Shown here in pieces: positions 1-7,727 of a stretch of 14,042 nucleotides of DNA. How positions within the stretch are numbered: the first letter of the stretch is position 1; every line of letters starts with the position of its first letter. Source of the stretch: Actinomycetes bacterium (GTDB lineage: Bacteria > Actinomycetota > Acidimicrobiia > Acidimicrobiales > RAAP-2); contig JAJZFO010000182.1 of assembly GCA_021805305.1 (NCBI GenBank), positions 1 to 14,042 of the forward strand, written 5' to 3'. Under the pieces are notes generated by a model. The model was given only the letters and a program-made list of their open reading frames with translations, was not told the DNA's origin and searched no databases. A program made the translations under genes and the position numbers.

Positions 1-366
1 TGACGCCGCGTCGGTCACCGCTTCGACGAAATCGCTCCAGTGGAAGTCGGGCTCGGGACCGACCAGAAAGATCATGTCGGCGCCGTCGCCGTCGCGGCCA
101 AAACGCAGTTGGATCTCGGGCCACGTCAGCTCGGTCGTGACGCCGTCGACGATCCGGGCCATTGGACGGCGCGCGCGCTGGTCGATGAAGTACTCGGTGT
201 CAAAGGTCGCGAGTGTCTCGGTGGGAATCGTCGTCAGGAGGGTCGACATCGCGGTGCTCGCGCCGAGTCCCGCGTCGATCCAGCCCTCGAGTGCGTAGAC
301 CAGTACGGGCTCGTTGAGCTCGGGGTCGGCCAAGAAGATGATGCGTTCGTAGTTGTCGTCGTCCAT
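1..366 (-). CDS. PAC2 family protein (5' part, truncated by window edge)
   Basis: The first 122 codons lie in the window and the 3' end is beyond position 1. The product begins MDDDNYERIIFLADPELNEP and continues with VLVYALEGWIDAGLGASTAM at about residues 21-40. That segment matches the conserved N-terminal block of the PAC2 (proteasome assembly chaperone 2-like) family, typically P-V-L-V-x-A-x-E-G-W-x-D-A-G. Eukaryotic and archaeal relatives help assemble 20S proteasomes; actinobacterial members are mostly uncharacterised, so a proteasome link is only an inference. The ATG at 366-364 is supported by AGGAG five bases upstream in the mRNA. Its A is shared with the TGA of a short upstream ORF (TGATG overlap), which suggests translational coupling. 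It is divergent from the folP-like gene. Family assignment is fairly secure; the function is unknown. Confidence 0.8.
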   Translation of the reverse strand, partial: MDDDNYERIIFLADPELNEPVLVYALEGWIDAGLGASTAMSTLLTTIPTETLATFDTEYFIDQRARRPMARIVDGVTTELTWPEIQLRFGRDGDGADMIFLVGPEPDFHWSDFVEAVTDAAS

Positions 367-446
367 CAGTTCTCCTGGCGCGTCGGCGCCGCGTCCTCCT
401 CCGTCGCGACGACGAGCGGGGGGGCGGGGTGCGTGACGTACTTCAT
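366..446 (-). CDS. Possible 26-codon leader ORF coupled to the PAC2 gene
   Basis: The ATG at 446-444 opens a 26-residue ORF (MKYVTHPAPPLVVATEEDAA, then six more residues). Its TGA shares its last base with the ATG of the PAC2 gene. There is no SD site. A -10-like TAGCCT at 460-455 would place the transcript start at 447 or 446, which fits a leaderless message that starts on this ATG. The peptide is Pro/Ala-rich, without a recognisable motif. It could be a coupling leader, or merely the 5' UTR of the PAC2 gene, whose own SD is good. Existence as a translated peptide is inference. Confidence 0.35.
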   Translation of the reverse strand: MKYVTHPAPPLVVATEEDAAPTRQEN

Positions 447-454
447 AGGTACTC

Positions 455-460
455 AGGCTA
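455..460 (-). promoter_or_regulatory. Candidate -10 box TAGCCT for the PAC2 transcript
   Basis: Read on the minus strand the bases are TAGCCT, followed by seven bases, one T and then the ATG of the 26-codon ORF. This is the spacing expected for a leaderless actinobacterial transcript. No convincing -35 box was found. The same hexamer occurs upstream of rpsT and lepA in this window. Confidence 0.3.
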
Positions 461-482
461 ACAGCGGCTCGGGGGGCCTCGG

Positions 483-1394
483 ATGAGCGAATTAGGCTAC
501 AACGCGTGTCGTCGCTTTCCACACCTCGGGCGTGACGTCGTGAGACGCTTCGTTCCCGCGGGTCCCGTGAGCCTATGGCTGGGCGACGCGCACTACGACG
601 TGACGCGACGCGCCCTGGTGATGGGCATCTTGAATCGTACGCGCGACTCCTTCTACTCTCCCGCGGCGACGTTCGACATCGATGGTTTCTTGTCGCGGGC
701 CCAACAACTCGTCGCCCAGGGCGCCGACCTGCTCGACGTCGGGGGGGTGAAGGCCGGTCCGGGGCAGGAGGTGAGCGAGGACGAGGAACTCGAGCGCGTG
801 GTGCCGGCCATTGAATTGCTGCGACAGCGATTCGACGTGCCGGTCAGTGTCGACACCTGGCGCGCCGGTGTCGCGGCGGCGAGCTTCGCCGCGGGCGCGT
901 GCGTGGGTAATGACATCAGCGGCTTCGCGGACCCCGACTACTTGAGGGTCGCCGCCGCGGCGGGGGCCAGCGTGGTGGCGACGCACATCAGATTGCGCCC
1001 GCGGGTGGCGGACCCGAGTCCGCACTACGACGACGTCACCCAGACGGTGATCGAGTACTTGAGTCAACGGCGACACCGGGCGATCGACGCGGGCATCGCG
1101 CCCCAGCGCGTGATCCTCGACGCGGGACTCGACTTGGGCAAGACCGCGGGTCAGTCGCTACAGCTCCTGCGTGACAGTGATCGACTCGCCGCGCTGGGTC
1201 CACTACTGCTCTCGGCGTCGAACAAGACGTTCCTGGGCGTGCTGTTCGACCTCGACGTCTTGGAGCGTCGCGAGGCGTCGCTGTCGGCGACGGCGCTCGG
1301 CGTCGTGGCGGGGTGTCGGGTGCTGCGCGTGCACGACGTCCAAGGTACGGTGCGGGTGCGCGACGCGCTCGAACGCGTCATGGAGTTCGCCTGA
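483..1394 (+). CDS. folP: Dihydropteroate synthase paralogue, FolP2 type
   Basis: The 303-residue product has the TIM-barrel signatures of dihydropteroate synthase (DHPS): MGILNRTRDSFY (loop 1), GADLLDVGG, VPVSVDT, NDISG, DAGLDLGKT, LSASNKTF and RVHDV. DHPS joins p-aminobenzoate to hydroxymethyl-dihydropterin pyrophosphate in folate synthesis. Two diagnostic segments differ from true FolP. Loop 1 reads N-R-T-R-D-S-F where N-V-T-P-D-S-F is usual. The loop-2 segment after D-V-G-G reads V-K-A-G-P-G, not E-S-T-R-P-G, so the Thr-Arg pair that contacts p-aminobenzoate is missing. The same replacements typify mycobacterial FolP2 (Rv1207 class), reported to lack DHPS activity. A different, unknown substrate is therefore likely. 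The ATG at 483 follows a G-rich stretch; no better in-frame start keeps the barrel intact. The stop overlaps holA (TGATG), so the two are co-translated. Confidence 0.85.
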   Translation: MSELGYNACRRFPHLGRDVVRRFVPAGPVSLWLGDAHYDVTRRALVMGILNRTRDSFYSPAATFDIDGFLSRAQQLVAQGADLLDVGGVKAGPGQEVSEDEELERVVPAIELLRQRFDVPVSVDTWRAGVAAASFAAGACVGNDISGFADPDYLRVAAAAGASVVATHIRLRPRVADPSPHYDDVTQTVIEYLSQRRHRAIDAGIAPQRVILDAGLDLGKTAGQSLQLLRDSDRLAALGPLLLSASNKTFLGVLFDLDVLERREASLSATALGVVAGCRVLRVHDVQGTVRVRDALERVMEFA

Positions 1395-2401
1395 TGGTCG
1401 CGGTCACCGCGGTGGTGGGCGGCGACGCCACGATGGTCTACGACGCGCTGCACAACGTAGTGGCGACGGCGCTGGGGGACCTGGACCCGTCCTTCGCACT
1501 ACAGGACTTCACGGTGAAGGACGTCACCACGGGCGCCGACTCGGTCATCTCGGCCGTCCTCGAGGCGCTCAACACGCCACCGTTCCTCGTGAGTCGTCGC
1601 GTGGTGGTACTACGCGACGCCCAGGCGCTGCTCGCCGACGAAGTGGCGGCGCTGCTGGCCTGGATGGCGGCGCCCGCGCCGGACATCGTGCTACTCGTGG
1701 CCGTCGTGGGCGCGAAGTCGCACAAACTCGTCAAGGCCGCCCAGGACGTGGTCGACGTGCACGTCGCCACCGGCGTGAAGAATCGCGTGGCCTTCGTGAA
1801 CGACAAGATGGCCGAGTACCGCGTGAGCCTCGACGCCACCGCGGTCGCACGGGTGAGCGAGCGGGTGGGCGACGACGTGGCGCGCGTGGACTCCCTGGCG
1901 CGACTGCTCGCCTCGATCTACGGCTCGGCACCACTTAACGTCACCCACATCGAGCCCTACTTGGGCGACGCGGGCGCCCTGCCCGAATGGGACCTCACCG
2001 ACGCCCTCGAGAGCGGCAACGCCAGCCGGGCCATCACCGTGGCACGACGGATGCTCGACTCGCGCGCGCGCGCGGGCGTGCAGATCATCTTCGTGCTCCA
2101 GCGCTACTACCTGCGGATGGCGCGTCTCGAGGGCGCCGGGGTGACCAGTCCCGAGGACGCCGCGCACTTGCTCGCCATGAACGCCTTCGGCGCGAAGAAA
2201 CTCCTCGTGATGTCCTCGCGTATGGGAGCCGAGCGCATCACCGACGCGGTGCACCTCATCGCCCAGGCCGACGTCGACCTCAAGGGTGGGGTCAGTTACG
2301 GGGGTAAGGACCTCGACACTGATCAGGACCTCACCGACCTGACCGTCATCGAGGTGTTAGTGGCGCGACTCGCGCGACTCAGTGCGAGCGCGCGCCGGTG
2401 A
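1394..2401 (+). CDS. holA: DNA polymerase III subunit delta
   Basis: The 335-residue product begins MVAVTAVVGGDATMVYDALH and matches the HolA family. This is the clamp-loader delta subunit, which opens the beta sliding clamp at primer junctions during replication. Recognisable parts are the N-terminal G-G-D-A segment, PPFLVSRRVVVLRDAQAL (about residues 62-79), LVAVVGAKSHKLVKAAQ (about 102-118) and the C-terminal helical QIIFVLQRYYLRMARL. Like other delta subunits it has no functional Walker A motif. The ATG at 1394 overlaps the upstream TGA, and GGAG lies eight bases before it. The frame is open back to 1313, but that stretch lies inside the upstream gene. In many actinobacteria holA sits beside rpsT and lepA, as here. 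Transcription ends at the terminator at 2445-2474. Sequence drift in this family is high, so identification rests partly on context. Confidence 0.88.
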   Translation: MVAVTAVVGGDATMVYDALHNVVATALGDLDPSFALQDFTVKDVTTGADSVISAVLEALNTPPFLVSRRVVVLRDAQALLADEVAALLAWMAAPAPDIVLLVAVVGAKSHKLVKAAQDVVDVHVATGVKNRVAFVNDKMAEYRVSLDATAVARVSERVGDDVARVDSLARLLASIYGSAPLNVTHIEPYLGDAGALPEWDLTDALESGNASRAITVARRMLDSRARAGVQIIFVLQRYYLRMARLEGAGVTSPEDAAHLLAMNAFGAKKLLVMSSRMGAERITDAVHLIAQADVDLKGGVSYGGKDLDTDQDLTDLTVIEVLVARLARLSASARR

Positions 2402-2444
2402 CGCGACCTCCGCGACCTCGCCCGAGCTGGGTGACGCGGGCAAC

Positions 2445-2474
2445 AAAAAAAGCGCCCCGCAGGGCGCCTTCTTT
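2445..2474. terminator. Bidirectional intrinsic terminator between holA and rpsT
   Basis: A perfect 6-bp GC stem (GCGCCC at 2452-2457 and GGGCGC at 2462-2467) encloses the loop CGCA. Seven A bases lie to the left (2445-2451) and CTTCTTT to the right. Read on the minus strand this is a classical terminator with a seven-T tail for rpsT. Read on the plus strand the T-rich tail is weaker, but would end holA transcripts. Confidence 0.88.
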
Positions 2475-2492
2475 GGTTGAGGTGGCTGCGAA

Positions 2493-2762
2493 CTAGGCGT
2501 TCGCGCTCTCGCTCAACTTAGCGATGCGCTTCATCAGACCGCTCTTCTTGTTGGCGGCCTGGTTCTTGTGGATGACGCCCTTGGCAGCGGCCTTGTCGAT
2601 GCGCTTGACGGCCAGGCGCAACGCGGACCCCTCGTTCTCGCTCCCGACGGCGGCGACGGCGCTCTTGGCGCGGGTGCGGATCTCGGACTTCACGGCGCGA
2701 TTACGGTCGCGAGCCTTCTCGTTGGTCTTGTTTCGCTTGATCTGACTCTTGATGTTTGCCAC
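2493..2762 (-). CDS. rpsT: 30S ribosomal protein S20
   Basis: The 89-residue, Lys/Arg/Ala-rich product ([20 protein letters not shown] at the start) is a full-length S20, the three-helix protein that binds the 5' domain of 16S rRNA early in 30S assembly. Its usual length is 86-90 residues. The C-terminal part [19 protein letters not shown] is typical. Translation starts at GTG 2762-2760; GAGGA lies about seven bases upstream in the mRNA. The reading frame stays open far upstream, but that region covers the intergenic space and the antisense of lepA, and the family N-terminus fixes the start. The gene is divergent from lepA and convergent with holA, sharing a terminator with the latter. Confidence 0.97.
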   Translation of the reverse strand: MANIKSQIKRNKTNEKARDRNRAVKSEIRTRAKSAVAAVGSENEGSALRLAVKRIDKAAAKGVIHKNQAANKKSGLMKRIAKLSESANA

Positions 2763-2809
2763 TGAAAATCCTCGTTCTCGGTCGCCGAGAGTGTCCGGCG
2801 GGCTCAACA

Positions 2810-2815
2810 AGGCTA
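2810..2815 (-). promoter_or_regulatory. Candidate -10 box TAGCCT of the rpsT promoter
   Basis: On the minus strand the bases read TGCTAGCCTTG, with TAGCCT as the hexamer. A start seven bases downstream would give a leader of about 40 bases that includes the rpsT SD site. No clear -35 was identified. Confidence 0.35.
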
Positions 2816-2861
2816 GCAGACCGCGCCGAAGTGCGTCGTGCCGCCCCCCGCTGGGGCCCAG

Positions 2862-2867
2862 TAGCCT
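2862..2867 (+). promoter_or_regulatory. Candidate -10 box TAGCCT of the lepA promoter
   Basis: TAGCCT lies ten bases before the lepA GTG codon. Transcription would begin about three bases ahead of the start codon, so lepA mRNA would be nearly leaderless. This agrees with the absence of an SD site there. Confidence 0.4.
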
Positions 2868-2877
2868 TGACGGCACC

Positions 2878-4683
<1,806 letters not shown>

Positions 4684-4698
4684 ATTCGCCGACGCCGG

Positions 4699-4718
4699 GC
4701 GCGAGGATTCACTCGCGC
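4699..4718. terminator. Possible GC hairpin terminator between lepA and the ABC ATPase gene
   Basis: A perfect 7-bp stem (GCGCGAG and CTCGCGC) with a six-base loop lies just past the lepA stop and spans the stop codon of the convergent ATPase gene. It has no T-run on either side, so it is at best a weak or Rho-assisted stop signal. Confidence 0.3.
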
Positions 4719-5917
4719 GCGAACGCGATGCACGCGTCGCCGGGTACGTGCAGCGTGATGTTCTCGTGGCGGTTCCATCGATCCTCGCTGAAGATGCCAA
4801 TGAGCCGGTCGCCCCCGTCGAGCTCGATCACGTGTTCATAACCGCGTCCACGAAAGGCCACGTCGACCACGCGACCGCGCAGGCGCGCATGATCGCGGCG
4901 GTGCTCACCGAGGTGTTCACGGTGGTCGAGCGCGAAGTGATCGACCGCGGGGGCGGTAATGCGTAGGGGAGCTGCCCGTACGAAGACGCGTACCTCGGGG
5001 CCGGTCGTCGGCGTGGTGGCGTCGCGGGTGTGAAGTTCACCACCGCCGCCGCGCACGAGGAGACGTCTATCTTCCGCGCGAGCGACGATCACCGCGTCGA
5101 GTTCACCGGCTACGCCGGTGAAACGTGCGACGAAGGGTGTGGCGGGATTGTGGTAAATCTCCTCGGGAGTCGCGACCTGAATCAGGCGACCCTCGTCCAA
5201 GACGCCGATGAGGTCGGCGAGCGCAAAGGCTTCGGTCTGATCGTGGGTGATGTAGAGCACGCTCGAGCCCGCCTCGCGCGTCAGGTCCGCTATCTCGATG
5301 CGCAGTCGTTCGCGCAGGTGCGCGTCCAGACTCGAGAGGGGTTCGTCGAAGAGGATCATGTCGGGAGTGCCGACGAGGGCGCGCGCGAGGGAGACCCGCT
5401 GTTGTTGGCCCCCCGACAGAGTGGAGGGATAGCGCGTGGCGAAGTCGGCCATGCCCACTCGCTCGAGGATCTCGCCCACCGCGTGACGACGTTGCTCCTT
5501 GGTGACCCCCGGCTTGTGCAAGGAGAAGGACACGTTGTCGAAGATGTTCATGTGCGGCCACAGGGCGAAGTCTTGAAAGACCATTGAAACGTTGCGTCGT
5601 TCGGGGGCGACGTGGACCTTGGCGGAGTTGACTGTCAGGTCGCCAAAGCGAATGTGTCCGGCGTCGATTCTCTCCAGTCCCCCCACGCACCGCAACAATG
5701 TGGACTTGCCACTCCCCGAGGGGCCGAGCAGGACCGTGAACTGGCCCGGTTCGATGGTGAGGTGGATTGAGTCGAGGGCGCGGTACTCGCCGTAGTACTT
5801 CTCGACGTCGTCGATCACGATGCGCTCGGGGTGGCCTCGGGTGGTGGGCGACGCGCTCAGGGGGGGCTCGGGGGAGAGCACCCTGAGCGTGGGACTGGAG
5901 TCGAACTTCGCGCTCAT
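4709..5917 (-). CDS. ABC transporter ATP-binding protein (FbpC/PotA-like)
   Basis: The 402-residue product is the cytoplasmic ATPase of the importer encoded with the two upstream genes. Motifs are complete: Walker A GPSGSGKST (65-73), Q-loop at Gln115 in VFQDFALWPHMNIFDN, signature LSGGQQQRVSLARAL (167-181), Walker B MILFDEPLSSLD (187-198) and switch His225. About 130 C-terminal residues resemble the TOBE regulatory region of ferric-iron, 2-aminoethylphosphonate and polyamine transporters. The first 30 residues are an extra, Ser/Pro-rich tail of unclear role. The ATG at 5917 has GGAGG five bases upstream and overlaps the permease stop (ATGA). An open frame continues to 6199 but there overlaps the permease gene. 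The substrate class comes from family order and the Q-loop region, not from a direct determinant. Confidence 0.92.
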   Translation of the reverse strand: MSAKFDSSPTLRVLSPEPPLSASPTTRGHPERIVIDDVEKYYGEYRALDSIHLTIEPGQFTVLLGPSGSGKSTLLRCVGGLERIDAGHIRFGDLTVNSAKVHVAPERRNVSMVFQDFALWPHMNIFDNVSFSLHKPGVTKEQRRHAVGEILERVGMADFATRYPSTLSGGQQQRVSLARALVGTPDMILFDEPLSSLDAHLRERLRIEIADLTREAGSSVLYITHDQTEAFALADLIGVLDEGRLIQVATPEEIYHNPATPFVARFTGVAGELDAVIVARAEDRRLLVRGGGGELHTRDATTPTTGPEVRVFVRAAPLRITAPAVDHFALDHREHLGEHRRDHARLRGRVVDVAFRGRGYEHVIELDGGDRLIGIFSEDRWNRHENITLHVPGDACIAFARE

Positions 5918-7719
5918 CGCGGCCTCCCGACGTCGATATTTCGCCACCCCGGGGGGGCCACGAGTCGAAAGATCAGGGAGGCGATGGCGATGACGCCCAG
6001 GACGATCACCATCTGCACTACCGAGAAGGCAGTGGCGATAGCGAGGTTGTAGGCCTCGAAGGAACTCAAGATGGCCGTCGCCATGGTGCGCACGCCGGTG
6101 GGTGCGAGCATTTCTGAGGTGGGCAGCTCGCCGAAGGTGGCCGCGAAGGACAGCAGCCACGCCCATAGCAGACTCTTGGCGATCAGGGGCAAGACGCACC
6201 TACGAAAGGCACGAAGTTGATGCGCCCCGTGGATGCGGCCGGCCGCCATCATCGAACCGTCGATCTGGCTGATCGGCCCGATGAGCACGCGGCTGTTTGA
6301 GGGAAGGGAAATGGCCAGGTACCCGATCCCCAACAGCGTCAGGGTGCCGTAGAGGTTGATACCCATGTGCACCGTGAGGGGCAAGTTGAAGACGAAGATG
6401 AAGCCCGCGGCGAGGACGAGGGCCGGAAGGGCGACCGAACCTACGAGGACCGCGTCCATCAGCCGTCCAGTCCAGCCCGGGCGCGGGCTCGTGAGGACCT
6501 TGGCGACTGCGACGCCCAAGATGACCGTCAACGTCGCGGTGATGACCGACATCTTGAGCGAGACCATGATGGGTTGCATTATGGACTGCTGGGTGAAGAC
6601 GTTGCCGTAGGCACTGAAGCTCAAGTTATGCCAGGCGAAGTTCGTGTAGGGCTTGAGCAGCGTGGAGAAGACCGCTCCCAGCGCCGGCACCACCAGGGTG
6701 AGCGTGAAGAAGCCGTAGGCGAAGAGGTTGAGCGCGCCACGTCGCCAACCCGTCGGATGAGAGCGTGGCGCGAAGGTCGATCGTCCCGAGAGGACGGCGT
6801 AGTTCTTCTTGCGCAGGAGCCAGTTCTGCAGGGTCATGACGGTGGCGAGGGTGAGAATGAGGAACCACCCCACGGCGGCGGCCTCGGGGAAGTTGGTCGG
6901 GAAGGTGCCGATGGCCGCCATGATGTTGGTGGTGGCTACCGGGATGTTGGCGTTGGCCGCGATGGTCGACGCGACCCCGAAGTCACCAATGGACTCGGCG
7001 AAGACGATGATCATGGCGGCGAAGATCGCCGGGAGGATGATGGGGGCCACCGTGCGAGTGGTCTTGGTGATCCCCGCGCCATGGATGCGCGCGGCCTCCT
7101 CGAAACGCCGACCCATGCCCACGATCGCTGGGGCCATGGCGAAGTACGCGAAGGGCACGCCCGAGAAACCCAGGATCATGACGATGCCGACGGGCCCGAG
7201 CATGGCGTTACGGACCACGGGCGAGACCAGACCGAGTTGGGAAAACATATTGCCGTTGGCCAGGATCTCTTCCCAGCCCACCGCGACGATATAGGTAGGT
7301 ACCAGGAGCACGCCCCAGAGCAGCGCGGGGATCAACTTGGCCACGCGCACGTCAGTGCGCTGAGCGATGAGCGCGAGGCCCGACGCGATGAACGTCGCGA
7401 TCAGGGCGGCGCACACCGCGATCATCAGGGAGTTGCGCATGCCAGCCAATTCGATGCCCGAGAACGCTTGGCGAAAGACGCCCAGCGTGAACCAACTCGG
7501 ACCCTGGCTGAAGATGCGCGGAGAGAAGGCGAGAGCCAGGAATGCGACGGTCGGGATGATGGACACCACGGCCAGCACCATCCAGAGGAGGGGTCGGCCC
7601 AGGCGGTTCAGGGCCAACTCGTACCAGTGGCGCAGGGTCCGGCGCTCGGGGGGAGACCCACTGACACCCTCCTCGCGGCTCGAGGGGAAGGTGTCAGTGG
7701 GTACAGGGTACTGATTCAC
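5914..7719 (-). CDS. ABC transporter permease, fused two-domain FbpB type
   Basis: The 601-residue product is an integral membrane permease with two consecutive membrane halves of about six segments each, the layout of FbpB/SfuB-type ferric-iron permeases and of 2-aminoethylphosphonate permeases. The first ATPase-coupling loop is EAARIHGAG (208-216) followed by the expected hydrophobic-Pro pattern. The second, near residue 500, is MAAGRIHGA, where the leading Glu is replaced. Membrane segments begin near residue 44 after a hydrophilic N-terminus. The chosen start is GTG 7719-7717, nine bases from the upstream stop (TAA 7730-7728). It has no SD site, so translation probably depends on coupling. 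No in-frame ATG occurs until Met47 inside the first membrane segment. A 13-bp inverted repeat lies within codons 6-22. The substrate is unproven. Confidence 0.9.
   Translation of the reverse strand: MNQYPVPTDTFPSSREEGVSGSPPERRTLRHWYELALNRLGRPLLWMVLAVVSIIPTVAFLALAFSPRIFSQGPSWFTLGVFRQAFSGIELAGMRNSLMIAVCAALIATFIASGLALIAQRTDVRVAKLIPALLWGVLLVPTYIVAVGWEEILANGNMFSQLGLVSPVVRNAMLGPVGIVMILGFSGVPFAYFAMAPAIVGMGRRFEEAARIHGAGITKTTRTVAPIILPAIFAAMIIVFAESIGDFGVASTIAANANIPVATTNIMAAIGTFPTNFPEAAAVGWFLILTLATVMTLQNWLLRKKNYAVLSGRSTFAPRSHPTGWRRGALNLFAYGFFTLTLVVPALGAVFSTLLKPYTNFAWHNLSFSAYGNVFTQQSIMQPIMVSLKMSVITATLTVILGVAVAKVLTSPRPGWTGRLMDAVLVGSVALPALVLAAGFIFVFNLPLTVHMGINLYGTLTLLGIGYLAISLPSNSRVLIGPISQIDGSMMAAGRIHGAHQLRAFRRCVLPLIAKSLLWAWLLSFAATFGELPTSEMLAPTGVRTMATAILSSFEAYNLAIATAFSVVQMVIVLGVIAIASLIFRLVAPPGWRNIDVGRPR
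7656..7702. repeat. Long inverted repeat (hairpin) at the 5' end of the permease gene
   Basis: ACCCACTGACACC (7656-7668) and GGTGTCAGTGGGT (7690-7702) are a perfect 13-bp inverted repeat. The 21-base interior can form a second stem: 7669-7675 pairs with 7681-7687 (one G-U pair), leaving a five-base loop and a two-base bulge. In the mRNA the fold starts about 17 bases past the permease start codon. No U-run follows, so it is not a standard terminator. Confidence 0.8.
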
Positions 7720-7727
7720 GTGGCGAT

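Noticed and set aside
1313..1393. Upstream extension of the holA frame
   Set aside because: It lies within the folP-like gene. The ATG at 1394 gives the family N-terminus and the stop-start overlap.
2749..2877. Upstream extension of the lepA frame
   Set aside because: The residues are not LepA-like and would overlap rpsT. GTG 2878 yields the standard N-terminus.
5918..6199. Upstream extension of the ABC ATPase frame
   Set aside because: It lies entirely inside the permease gene. The ATG at 5917 has a good SD and the ATGA overlap.
7656..7702. The long hairpin as an intrinsic terminator
   Set aside because: The minus-strand RNA continues with a C-rich stretch, not a U-run, and the permease frame reads through it.
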